From contig WJIN01000070.1 of assembly GCA_014730295.1 (NCBI GenBank), positions 1 to 36,936 of the forward strand: 36,936 nucleotides of DNA, written 5' to 3'. Every line of letters starts with the position of its first letter. Position 1 is the stretch's first letter. The notes under the pieces are model-generated. The model was given only the letters and a program-made list of their open reading frames with translations. It searched no databases and was not told where the DNA came from. Both the position numbers and the translations under genes were made by a program. This DNA is from Promethearchaeota archaeon (GTDB lineage Archaea; Asgardarchaeota; Lokiarchaeia; Sigynarchaeales; SOKP01). Positions 24,177 to 32,286 of this stretch are shown in pieces.

Positions 24177-25657
24177 TGGTTTGCTACACTCTCCTTTATT
24201 TCTTTTAATCTTACATCTTTCGTCTTCGCAACTAAAAGATTAGTATCTTCTCCCTTTTTAGTAATAGCTTGATATGGGAGATGAAGTTCTCTCGCGAGTA
24301 TTTCCATAACCCTCGGTCTGCAGAACCCTCCTTGGCATCTGCCCATCCCCGGTCTACATCTAAATTTAATACCATCAACTGTTGTCGCTCCAACAGGCGC
24401 ATGAATGGCATTCAGAATTTCTGCCTCTGGAATTGTCTCACATCTACAGATAATCCTTCCCCATGCGGGGTTTTCTTTTATTTTGCTATCCAATTCTTCC
24501 TTACTCATATCTGCTAAGCGCTGTGGTTTAGGTCTGATAGGATTATAATTCTCTTTCTCCTTTAGTTGGACACCTAATAATTCCAAAAATTCAAGCACCT
24601 TTTCCGCGATTGCATAGCATGAGGTTAAGCCTGGAGAGAGAATCCCAGCAACATTAATAAATCCGTAGATATCTGTATTATCAATAATAAAATCATAACC
24701 GTCTGGAACGGCTCGTAAGCCAGCAAAATTACGGATGGAAGCCCTTAACGGCAAGTTTGGTATGAGTTCCTTACCGCCTTCTAATACTTCTTTCAATCCT
24801 GCGGTTGTTGTAGCGGTATCTTCTTTATCAGTGATATTTTGAGCATTAGGACCGGCAAATGTATTACCATGCATTGTAGGACATACAAGAATGCCTTTAG
24901 AGATTTTTGTGGGTACTGGAAATAAAATTTTATTTAATTGAATCTCATTTCTATCAAATAAGACATATTCTCCTTTTCTAGGCATTATATCAAAATAATC
25001 CAGTCCCAACATTTTCGAGATTTTTCCTGCATAGAGCCCCGCGCAGTTAATTAGATTTCTGCCCTTGAATTTTCCCCTTCTCGTTGTAACAGTGAAAGTA
25101 TAGTCCATGTGATCAATCTTAATTACTTCATGATTTCTGAAAAATTTCACTCCATTCATGGCAGCATTTTCAGCTAATGCAAAGGTCATTTCATAAGGGC
25201 TGACAATTCCTGCCGATGGTGCATGTAAAACCGCTAAAACCTTATCGGTTAGATTAGGCTCTAATTCACGAATCTTCTCTTTATCTAAAATTAACTCAAG
25301 GTCATGGATTCCGTCTTCAATTCCTTTTTTACGTTCTTCCTCAAGACCTTTTATTTGATCGGGTTCTACAGCACATACAAAAGATCCAATTCGCGAAAAG
25401 GGAAAATTCAATTCTTTTGCGGCTTGAGTATATAATTTATTGCCGCGAATGCATAAATCTCTTTTCACATATTTTCTATCTGCGGCATATCCCGCGTGTA
25501 CAACTCCCGAATTGGCTTTTGTTGTACCAGATGCAATATCAGCTTCTTTCTCTAATAAGCAGACTTTTAAGTCATATTTACATAAAGCTCTTGCTATTGT
25601 ACATCCAGTCACGCCGCCTCCAATAATTATAATATCATAAATATCCGAAGATGACAT
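24173..25657 (-). CDS. GlpA-like FAD dehydrogenase with BFD-type Fe-S domain
   Basis: A 494-residue flavoprotein resembling the catalytic subunit of anaerobic glycerol-3-phosphate dehydrogenase. FAD binding is at GGGVTGCT (13-20), with family features ANSGVVHAGY (48-57), RKGEYVLFD (227-235) and LRAVPDGYDF. The C-terminal 100 residues form a bacterioferritin-associated-ferredoxin-like [2Fe-2S] domain with C404, C406, C441 and C446 (ICRCET and CQGGFC). By analogy it oxidises sn-glycerol-3-phosphate to dihydroxyacetone phosphate, but the substrate is inferred. It is the first gene of a four-gene leftward operon. No glycerol kinase or transporter is in the window. In an archaeon, whose lipids normally use glycerol-1-phosphate, such an enzyme would more likely be catabolic. 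Confidence 0.87.
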   Translation of the reverse strand: MSSSDIYDIIIIGGGVTGCTIARALCKYDLKVCLLEKEADIASGTTKANSGVVHAGYAADRKYVKRDLCIRGNKLYTQAAKELNFPFSRIGSFVCAVEPDQIKGLEEERKKGIEDGIHDLELILDKEKIRELEPNLTDKVLAVLHAPSAGIVSPYEMTFALAENAAMNGVKFFRNHEVIKIDHMDYTFTVTTRRGKFKGRNLINCAGLYAGKISKMLGLDYFDIMPRKGEYVLFDRNEIQLNKILFPVPTKISKGILVCPTMHGNTFAGPNAQNITDKEDTATTTAGLKEVLEGGKELIPNLPLRASIRNFAGLRAVPDGYDFIIDNTDIYGFINVAGILSPGLTSCYAIAEKVLEFLELLGVQLKEKENYNPIRPKPQRLADMSKEELDSKIKENPAWGRIICRCETIPEAEILNAIHAPVGATTVDGIKFRCRPGMGRCQGGFCRPRVMEILARELHLPYQAITKKGEDTNLLVAKTKDVRLKEIKESVANQ

Positions 25658-25807
25658 AATATCAGAAATTTGAGTGAATTATATTTTAATTGTGAAATAT
25701 AAACTTCCTTGATAGTTTAGTAAATAATTAGAAAATATTAAATTTATTTAATACATTGGAAAACCAACGTACCTTTAACGGTTTTAAAGTATACGCTTTA
25801 CAGCTTC

Positions 25808-26116
25808 TCAAAAAAGATACGAGAATGTAAACCAAAGGATATTAAATAGGATGGTTAATAAAATAAGAGTTTTAGTTACGGGATTGAATATCGAGTTCTT
25901 AATGGAACTATTTAGCTTGTTTTCCAAATTCCCCTTCACCAACTTATTGACTGATGTATTTCCTTCCATACTTTCCCTATTCATATGGATAGATCCTAAA
26001 AATCGAGGATTTGAGAGATTTTTTATAAAACCATCCAATTGTGAAGAGGAAAGTAGATTTACTCTAATCTTTTCATCCTTATTATTAGGAGTGTGATTAT
26101 GATTTGGTTTATCCAT
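25808..26116 (-). CDS. Small tail-anchored protein
   Basis: A 102-residue protein of unknown family. Residues 1-80 are polar and basic/asparagine-rich with no clear fold. Residues about 80-101 (TKTLILLTILFNILWFTFSY) form one hydrophobic segment at the extreme C-terminus, typical of a tail anchor. The opposite strand also has an open frame of about 80 codons here. I prefer this strand because GTATATATC (26140-26132) lies about 20 bases before the ATG, and because the soluble-then-anchor layout makes sense. Its neighbours are the glycerol-phosphate-type operon and the longin-like protein, all leftward. Tail-anchored proteins are of interest here because the window also encodes an EMC3-like insertase. 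Confidence 0.55.
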   Translation of the reverse strand: MDKPNHNHTPNNKDEKIRVNLLSSSQLDGFIKNLSNPRFLGSIHMNRESMEGNTSVNKLVKGNLENKLNSSIKNSIFNPVTKTLILLTILFNILWFTFSYLF

Positions 26117-26232
26117 TATTTCTGATTTAAAGATATATACTATTCTATTCTTATGAATAAATAAGCAAGAGATTCTTAAATTTTTTATTATTATGTTTTT
26201 AATCTCATATTTCTAAAGGTATCAAGTATGCG

Positions 26233-26643
26233 TTACCAAAATGCATTTTGGAACTTTTTGACAGTATCTTCTAAGGAATTTTGAATATGCTGCTCAAAAT
26301 CTGAAAAGATGGAAACATCTCCATCAAACTTCTTTATCTTATCAGAGTATACTTCAAGAAATTTCTCGGAAATATTGGTTAGTTCACGCTTTATTTTTTT
26401 ATCTTTTTCGTTACTCGAGGCGTTTGCTATAAATAATAAGTTTTGTCTCTTTTCTATAGTGAATTTTTTATCGCTTAGTTCAAAACTTGAGATCCCCCCT
26501 TCGGCCAATTTTTCAGCAAACTGGTTTATCGCACTCATTAATGCCCCAAATAGTTGCTCATTCACTTTTGGATTATAAACTCGACTATATAGGCTTACTC
26601 CCGTATTATCTAGTATCCAGAGATCTCGCAATATTTTTCCCAT
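26233..26643 (-). CDS. Longin-like domain protein
   Basis: A 136-residue single-domain protein. Predicted order is strand-strand (LRDLWILDNTGVSLYSRVY), helix (VNEQLFGALMSAINQFAEKLAEG), three strands (SSFELSDKKFTIEKRQNLLFIANA), then two helices (KRELTNISEKFLEVYSDKI and FEQHIQNSLEDTVKKF). This is the longin/adaptin-sigma fold, and the N-terminal strand pattern recalls the sigma subunits of clathrin adaptors. In eukaryotes the fold underlies SNAREs, adaptors, TRAPP and signal-recognition-receptor subunits, and often binds small GTPases. Asgard genomes are known to hold many longin-domain proteins, whose roles are mostly unproven. No transmembrane segment or lipid-attachment site is seen. The last residues FQNAFW are hydrophobic. 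It appears monocistronic. The fold call rests on pattern alone. Confidence 0.65.
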   Translation of the reverse strand: MGKILRDLWILDNTGVSLYSRVYNPKVNEQLFGALMSAINQFAEKLAEGGISSFELSDKKFTIEKRQNLLFIANASSNEKDKKIKRELTNISEKFLEVYSDKIKKFDGDVSIFSDFEQHIQNSLEDTVKKFQNAFW

Positions 26644-26872
26644 CGAAATAACCCTAATTTAATTTCTTACATTTATGTTCTCGACACAAAATACATAAAA
26701 TCATTTCTTTAAATATTTTTTTATTGATAAAATCAATCACTCTGATTTGAAAAAAATCAAAATTCATATGTATGATAAGAATTAAGAGAAAATTTCTACA
26801 TCTCTTATAAACGTGCTAAAAGAGAAAAACTATATTAACATTAGAAATAACCTATAATAGTGAGAAAAAACA

Positions 26873-27757
26873 GTGAAATGGAGAACAAAATTTACAGAGA
26901 AAACTAAAGTTCGGTACCCGGTGATAATGGGTGCGTTCGCTGGATTGGGAAGAGCTTCTTTTGCCGCTCCTTTTTCTAATGCTGGTGGCTTAGGAATCAT
27001 TACAGCACTTAATTTTAATAGTGCAGAAAGATTTAAAAAAGAACTGGAAACTATGAAAGATTTGACGGATAAGCCATTCGGGGTCAATTTCACGATCGCA
27101 CCCCCAATGTTAGCAGAAAGAAATCCTAAAGCTCGAACGGAGGAGACTTATTTTGATTTTTTAGATATAGCAGTTGAAATGGGAGTGAAGGTGTTCACTA
27201 CCAGCGCGTATCAAGCTAAAAAATTAGGGGAAAAAATCCATGAATATGGATGTTATTGGTTCCATAAATGTTCTATTATGGAGCATGCATTATCAGCAGA
27301 AAGAGCAGGGGCAGATATGATTACTTTAGTGGGGGTTGAAGGAACAGGATTTAAGAACCCCTTACAGCAGAGTACACTTGTAAATATTACTATGGGAAAT
27401 AAATTACTTGATATCCCTCTCATTGCCGCAGGAGGTATAGGCAATGCGCGAGGATTTCTAGCATCCATATTTATGGGTGCTTCTGCCGTATGTTTCGGAA
27501 CGGCAATAATGGCAACGAAAGAATGTCCAGCATCAGATAAATTAAAGAAAAGATTGGTAAATCAAGATATTTTTGACGAAGAGTATTATCAGCAGATATA
27601 TCATCATCAATTAAAGGATAAAAGTATTTGGAGCCCTGCTGCCGGGCATTGCGATGAGGTTTTAACAATAAGGGAATTTATGGACAAAACAATCGGAGAG
27701 GCAGAAGATCTGCTTATTGAATGGGGATTTGAAAATGAAGAGTTCTGCACTTTATAA
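26873..27757 (+). CDS. Nitronate monooxygenase-like FMN protein
   Basis: A 294-residue TIM-barrel flavoprotein of the 2-nitropropane dioxygenase/FabK family. Features are YPVIMGAFAGLG and AGGLGIITA near the N-terminus, KPFGVNFTI, and the FMN phosphate site IPLIAAGGIGNARGFLASIF plus MGASAVCFGT. The segment that holds the catalytic histidine in class I nitronate monooxygenases (AGGH) reads GVEGTGFKNP here. True nitronate activity is therefore uncertain, and another CoA- or enoyl-type substrate is possible. The start is GTG at 26873: an in-frame stop (TGA) lies four codons upstream, and an ATG at 26878 is out of frame. The gene is 73 bases before the FAD/Fe-S dehydrogenase on the same strand, so co-transcription is possible. 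Confidence 0.82.
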   Translation: MKWRTKFTEKTKVRYPVIMGAFAGLGRASFAAPFSNAGGLGIITALNFNSAERFKKELETMKDLTDKPFGVNFTIAPPMLAERNPKARTEETYFDFLDIAVEMGVKVFTTSAYQAKKLGEKIHEYGCYWFHKCSIMEHALSAERAGADMITLVGVEGTGFKNPLQQSTLVNITMGNKLLDIPLIAAGGIGNARGFLASIFMGASAVCFGTAIMATKECPASDKLKKRLVNQDIFDEEYYQQIYHHQLKDKSIWSPAAGHCDEVLTIREFMDKTIGEAEDLLIEWGFENEEFCTL

Positions 27758-27830
27758 AACTTAAGAATCAATAATTTTAACTTTAGGATTATATTCTATT
27801 TAGGGATTAACAACGTTTTTATATTTGAAA

Positions 27831-29570
27831 ATGAGTCAGAATTACAGCATACTCTCAAAAGATTTAAAACAAAAATTCAAAGATATTGTCGGGAACGATT
27901 CTTTTTTTGATCAAAAAGAAATCAGATGGACCTATGCATTTGGAGGGACTGTATTTGAAAAAGAATGGATACCCGATCTAATTTTACTACCCAGAAACAG
28001 AGAGCAAATTAAGAAAATTTTAAAACTAGCGAACCAGAAAAAAATTCCAATAACACCGCGGGGGAGTGGAACGAGTTTATCGGGAGGTGCTATGACACCA
28101 TACGGAGGAATCGTATTAGATGTTTCACGAATGAATAACATTTTGGATCTAAATATTGAAAATAATATAGTAGAAGTGGAACCTGGAGTTATATGTGATG
28201 ATTTAAACGAAGATTTGCAAAAATATGGATATTTTTTCCCTCCAGATCCTGGGTCGAGTTCGGTAGCTACAATTGGAGGGATGGTAGCAAATAATGCTGG
28301 AGGGATTCAAGCGTTTAAGTACGGCGTCACGAAACAATACGTTATGTATTTAGAAGTAATTTTGGCAAATGGTAAAATAATAAATTTTGGAACAGATGTA
28401 TTAAAATCTGTGGCCGCCTATAACCTTAAGGATTTATTCATAGGCTCCGAGGGAACTTTGGGAGTTATCACTAAAATTGGGTTGCGAATACGGCCCTTAC
28501 CTACCCATCGAAAATTAGGGCTTTTTATCTTCGATGAGGTAAAAGATTTAGAAAATGCGGTTTGTGATATTAGAAGGGAAGGTATCATACCGAATTTGCT
28601 TGAATTTATGGATAAGGTGATCTTGGGGGCAGTAAGAGAATATTTGGGAGGGGAGTTCTACGATTTTCCAGAGGGATATGTGCTCCTCGCTGAAATGGAT
28701 GGGAATACACAAGATCATGTGGAGGATGACTTTACCCAGATATTCGACGTTATAATACAGCATAACCCAAAATTTTATAGAATTGCTAAAAATGATAGAG
28801 AACGGGAGCGTTTAATTCAAGCTCGAAAGGCAAATCTTCCCGCACTTTCGAGAATAAAACCAACAACATGCGTAGAGGATTGCACCATAAGTTTGACTCA
28901 ATTTGCTGATGTGATCAAAAAGATTGAACAAATACCGGAAGAAATAGGCGCGAACAACTTAAAAATAGCGATAATTTGTCATATGGAAGGAAATCTTCAC
29001 CCGACCTTTTTATTCAACGAAAATAACCCCAAAGATGTAGAGGATTTTGAAGAAGCCATAGATTATTTATATAGAAAAATTATTATCCCTATTGGTGGAT
29101 CCATTACAGGAGAGCATGGGATCGGCAAAATTAAGACTCCATATTTAGAGTTATCTCATGGAAAAAAAATAACTGAAAAGATGCACCAAATTAAACAAAT
29201 ATTTGACCCGAATATGATTTTGAATCCAGGAGTCGGAAAGGGAGATACTCGTAAGTTGGAAAAAGCTGACAAAACCAGGCAGCTTAAAAATCAAAATGAA
29301 AAAGTCCTAGAGCTAGCATGTATGAGGTGTGGTTTTTGTATTGCATCATGTCCAAGCCGCAAGAATTACAAGATTGAAGCTTATAGCCCAAGAGGACGAT
29401 TAAGTATCCTAAACGGTTTGGTTTACGGTGAAATAGAACTCACCCAATTGGTTAATGATATCCTCCATACTTGTAGCTTATGCGCGCTATGCCGGGAAAA
29501 ATGTCCCTCAGGTGTACCAACTCTTAAAATAATTGAACAAGCAAGAGAGATAATACACAAAAATGAATGA
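27831..29570 (+). CDS. FAD-linked 2-hydroxyacid (lactate/glycolate-type) dehydrogenase with Fe-S domain
   Basis: A 579-residue fusion. The front is a GlcD/D-lactate dehydrogenase-type FAD module of the VAO/PCMH fold: PRGSGTSLSGGAMTPYGG, then GGMVANNAGG, and the C-terminal cap with HMEGNLHP and GGSITGEHGIGK. From about residue 497 come two ferredoxin-type 4Fe-4S motifs, CMRCGFCIASCPS and CSLCALCREKCPSG, as found at the start of GlcF. It probably oxidises D-lactate or a related 2-hydroxyacid and passes electrons through the Fe-S clusters. The rest of GlcF is missing, so the electron acceptor is unknown. I use the ATG at 27831; a TTG two codons earlier is the alternative. The stop overlaps the racemase start by eight bases, so the two are translationally coupled. 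Confidence 0.88.
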   Translation: MSQNYSILSKDLKQKFKDIVGNDSFFDQKEIRWTYAFGGTVFEKEWIPDLILLPRNREQIKKILKLANQKKIPITPRGSGTSLSGGAMTPYGGIVLDVSRMNNILDLNIENNIVEVEPGVICDDLNEDLQKYGYFFPPDPGSSSVATIGGMVANNAGGIQAFKYGVTKQYVMYLEVILANGKIINFGTDVLKSVAAYNLKDLFIGSEGTLGVITKIGLRIRPLPTHRKLGLFIFDEVKDLENAVCDIRREGIIPNLLEFMDKVILGAVREYLGGEFYDFPEGYVLLAEMDGNTQDHVEDDFTQIFDVIIQHNPKFYRIAKNDRERERLIQARKANLPALSRIKPTTCVEDCTISLTQFADVIKKIEQIPEEIGANNLKIAIICHMEGNLHPTFLFNENNPKDVEDFEEAIDYLYRKIIIPIGGSITGEHGIGKIKTPYLELSHGKKITEKMHQIKQIFDPNMILNPGVGKGDTRKLEKADKTRQLKNQNEKVLELACMRCGFCIASCPSRKNYKIEAYSPRGRLSILNGLVYGEIELTQLVNDILHTCSLCALCREKCPSGVPTLKIIEQAREIIHKNE

Positions 29571-30861
29571 TAAAAATATAGTAGTATTGGATTATGGAAT
29601 AGATGGATTAGAAATTACGATAAAACCAGGTTGGAATGTAGATATTATCAAACCGAAGTACCAAGAGCCATTACGCAACCCAATTAAGAAGATAAAGCAA
29701 GCAATAAATAATCCCATTGACTCAGAATCATTAAAACAAATTCTTGACAAAAAACGAGATTTTAATAGAATTTGTATCGTTGTGAGTGATGCCACGAGAC
29801 CTGTGCCCTCTCATCTCATTTTAAAGGCACTAATAGAAGAATTAAATCTCTATGGTATAGAAGATGAAAAAATTAATATGTTAATTGCGACAGGATTACA
29901 CAGAAAAACAAGAGAGGAAGAAAAAGAACGAATTATAGGAAAGGATCTACTTAATGGAGTGAATGTGGTCGATCATGTCGCAACTGACGATAATTCACTT
30001 ATACACTTGGGAAAAACTTCGGATAATGTACCGATTTTGATAAACAAATTTTATTATGAAAGCGATATTAAAATTTTAACGGGATATGTCGAGCCGCACT
30101 TTTTTTTTGGGTTTTCTGGGGGGAGAAAGTCATTAGTTCCCGGTATTGCGGGTAAGGAGACGATTCTTCAAAATCATTCCGCAGAAAACATCCATTCTTC
30201 ATATGCTCGATTTGGCATTTACAAAAAAAATCCTATGCATCAGATCTCAATGGAGATTGCTAAAAAAGTAGGGATTGATATCATTATTAATGTATGCATA
30301 GATGAGAAACACCAAATAACAAAGGTTGTTGCGGGAAATTATAAGAAAGTACATGAAATTCTCGTAGATTTTCAATTAGAGAAGGTATTTAAACAAATAG
30401 ATACACCATACGATATCGTGATTTGCGGAAACGGGGGATATCCATTAGACTTAAACCTCTATCAAGCAGTAAAAAGTATGGCAATCGGTGAGATGGCGGT
30501 GAAAGAGGGAGGTACAATAATTTCTGTAAATGAATTATCGGATGGAATAGGGGTCGGACAAGATAATTTTAAGGATTTAATCTTTTCGGGAATGACACCC
30601 AAGCAGATTTATGAGAAGATTCTGAATAGAGATATTATAGTCCCCGATGTGTGGGAAATTATGGTTTTAGCACGAGTTCTCATGAAAGCAGAAGTCTTTG
30701 TCGTGTCTGAATTAAAAGAAAAAGATCTCGGAAATATTGGACTAAAATATGCTAAAAATATAGCTCAAGCAATCGAAAAGGGATTAGAGAAACATGGAAA
30801 AGATGCCAAGATCCTGATTTTACCCAATGGACCGCAAATCTTACCTATTATAAGTGATTAA
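29563..30861 (+). CDS. larA: LarA-type nickel-pincer racemase
   Basis: A 432-residue protein of the LarA (DUF2088) family, which interconverts the stereoisomers of lactate or related 2-hydroxyacids with the nickel-pincer nucleotide. Key positions match L. plantarum LarA with an offset of four or five: D76 and R79 (SDATRP), H113 (GLHRK), H179 (VEPHF), K189 (SGGRKS, the cofactor-linked lysine) and H205 (ILQNHS, nickel ligand). The domain order, an N-terminal nucleotide-binding part then a C-terminal part, is normal for the family. Some LarA homologues act on other 2-hydroxyacids, so lactate is likely but not certain. It overlaps the hydroxyacid dehydrogenase upstream, which fits racemisation to the isomer that enzyme oxidises. 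The cofactor-making genes larB, larC and larE are not in the window. Confidence 0.88.
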   Translation: MNDKNIVVLDYGIDGLEITIKPGWNVDIIKPKYQEPLRNPIKKIKQAINNPIDSESLKQILDKKRDFNRICIVVSDATRPVPSHLILKALIEELNLYGIEDEKINMLIATGLHRKTREEEKERIIGKDLLNGVNVVDHVATDDNSLIHLGKTSDNVPILINKFYYESDIKILTGYVEPHFFFGFSGGRKSLVPGIAGKETILQNHSAENIHSSYARFGIYKKNPMHQISMEIAKKVGIDIIINVCIDEKHQITKVVAGNYKKVHEILVDFQLEKVFKQIDTPYDIVICGNGGYPLDLNLYQAVKSMAIGEMAVKEGGTIISVNELSDGIGVGQDNFKDLIFSGMTPKQIYEKILNRDIIVPDVWEIMVLARVLMKAEVFVVSELKEKDLGNIGLKYAKNIAQAIEKGLEKHGKDAKILILPNGPQILPIISD

Positions 30862-31196
30862 ATTAGCTATAATTAAATATCGGTGAATTTAAATCTATAA
30901 GGTATAACTAAATATGATGATACCTTTATGGGTTGTATCTATTCCCCTATTATCTCCATTTCAATCTGTGAGGGGGGATATAACATTTTAAAAATCATAA
31001 AAGTTTTAAATAATAGTGTATCTTAAAAAGGTTTATGCAGTCTTTGGTAAAATAGAAGCAAATCTTTTAATTACCAAAATTGTCTACATAAATTTTTTTT
31101 AGCGCATTCGAACTTTCTGATGTGTGAAATTAGATAAAAGAAAAGTGAAACAAGATCATTATTTTTCGAAAACCAAAAAATTATGGATAAAAAAAA
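30862..31196. other. Intergenic region upstream of the TFB gene
   Basis: About 335 bases without a supported protein gene. It holds an 8-bp perfect inverted repeat (31043-31078), a CCCCT...AGGGG pair with a 22-nt loop near 30951-30982, and a frame of about 25 codons from 30914 that I do not believe. There is no clear TATA box within 35 bases of the TFB start. The length suggests a regulated promoter or a leader. Confidence 0.35.
31043..31078. repeat. Inverted repeat upstream of the TFB gene
   Basis: TTTGGTAA (31043-31050) and TTACCAAA (31071-31078) are perfect complements separated by 20 bases. This could be a hairpin in a leader RNA or a two-half-site operator, about 120 bases before the TFB start. 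The flanking bases do not extend the stem. Confidence 0.4.
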
Positions 31197-31200
31197 ATGA
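31183..31200 (+). other. Possible five-codon leader minigene overlapping the TFB start
   Basis: ATG GAT AAA AAA AAA TGA reads M-D-K-K-K-stop. Its TGA overlaps the ATG of the TFB gene (ATGA). It could couple initiation or be chance, since the A-run itself resembles leaders of other genes here. The evidence is only the sequence pattern. Confidence 0.2.
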
Positions 31201-32126
31201 CTAATAATTATAAGGAACGTCTAAAAAGCAAAAAGGATGGAACTTTGGAAAAATACGAGCCAGTTAAGTGCTGTGAGAATCCATGTATTGAATCCCGAGA
31301 TGGTGACCATGTATGTTTGAATTGTGGCATGATTCACTCTCGAAATCTGGTTGGAAACGAGCGAAGGGCGTACACTGCAGAAGAAGTTAATAAAAGGAGA
31401 AGGACGGAACCCCGTTGGCGGGAATTTGGACCCCGTACAATGTTGCCTAATTCCAAAACTGACTCGAAAGGACGTCTAATTGGAGCAAAAGGAAAAACTT
31501 TATTCTCTCGCTTATCGAAAATACAGAACTCATTAATTTCAAGTATCGAACGGAACTTCTGGGAAGCGAAACCGAAATTGAAGATGCTCAGTTCGAAATT
31601 AAACACGCCGGAATATATAAAAGAAACCGCATGGAAGATTTATTCTGTTGTAGCGAAAAAGAAACTTACTATGGGTAGATCTATCGATGGTTTTATCGCT
31701 GCTGCTTTATACGCCGCTATACGAGTTCATGAATTTCCTCGCCTAATGGAAGAGGTATGTGAAGCGGCAATGACCCCAAGAAGGACAGTCCACCGATCTC
31801 TAGCTATGATTGTAAAAGATGTACTTCCCATGCTTGGACTTAAATATAAACCCATTACTGCTGAACAACTTGTCTTCAGATTCGGAAATGATTTAAATCT
31901 ACCAATGGAAGTTCAGAAGAAGGCAATAGGATACTTAATAAACGCTTCTAAGAATGGTCTTATGAGAACTGGTAAAGACCCTAAAGGACTCGCAGCCAGC
32001 GTTATATATATGGCAGCAAAATCGACAAGTTTACGAAAAACTCAAGCAGAGGTTAGCGAAATTGCGAAAATAACTGAAGTTACCCTCCGGAGCCGTTCAA
32101 AGCAAATAAAAAGTCGTTTATCATAA
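31197..32126 (+). CDS. tfb: Transcription initiation factor B (TFIIB homologue)
   Basis: A 309-residue TFB that recruits RNA polymerase to TATA-bound TBP. The N-terminal zinc ribbon has CCENPC and CLNC cysteines (about 24-43). The B-reader/linker region (REFGPRTMLPNSKTDSKGR) departs from the usual 'DKGLsT' wording. The two cyclin folds follow: the first includes GRSIDGFIAAALYAAIRVH, the second GKDPKGLAASVIYMAAKS with a C-terminal helix-turn-helix (TEVTLRSRSKQI) for BRE contact. The length is normal. Archaea often have several TFBs; the altered linker could mark a secondary paralogue, which is inference. The start ATG is preceded by eight A residues. A long upstream region with an inverted repeat may regulate it. 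Confidence 0.95.
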   Translation: MTNNYKERLKSKKDGTLEKYEPVKCCENPCIESRDGDHVCLNCGMIHSRNLVGNERRAYTAEEVNKRRRTEPRWREFGPRTMLPNSKTDSKGRLIGAKGKTLFSRLSKIQNSLISSIERNFWEAKPKLKMLSSKLNTPEYIKETAWKIYSVVAKKKLTMGRSIDGFIAAALYAAIRVHEFPRLMEEVCEAAMTPRRTVHRSLAMIVKDVLPMLGLKYKPITAEQLVFRFGNDLNLPMEVQKKAIGYLINASKNGLMRTGKDPKGLAASVIYMAAKSTSLRKTQAEVSEIAKITEVTLRSRSKQIKSRLS

Positions 32127-32286
32127 ATTTGGATGTTATTGAAAAGGATTATTTCTCCCATAACCTTTTTCTTATTTAATCTTTAAAATATCTGTATTTT
32201 ACTTATTCGAATTACGAAAAATCTATTTAGTTCGTTGAGATATATTATTTAAATAAGAATAAATATCAGTATTTCTATTAATTTTA

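Noticed and set aside
24173..25657. A sarcosine or proline dehydrogenase, given the proline genes in the window
   Set aside because: The BFD-type Fe-S domain and the GlpB-like and DUF1667 neighbours match the glycerol-phosphate-type complex better. The proline genes are some 20 kb away.
25851..26096. An 81-codon plus-strand frame over the tail-anchored protein
   Set aside because: It lies wholly inside the minus-strand gene. That gene has a TATA-like box and a sensible soluble-head, membrane-tail layout; the plus-strand frame has neither.
30914..30991. A 25-codon frame in the region upstream of TFB
   Set aside because: It is short, with no ribosome site, no TATA box at a suitable distance and no motif.
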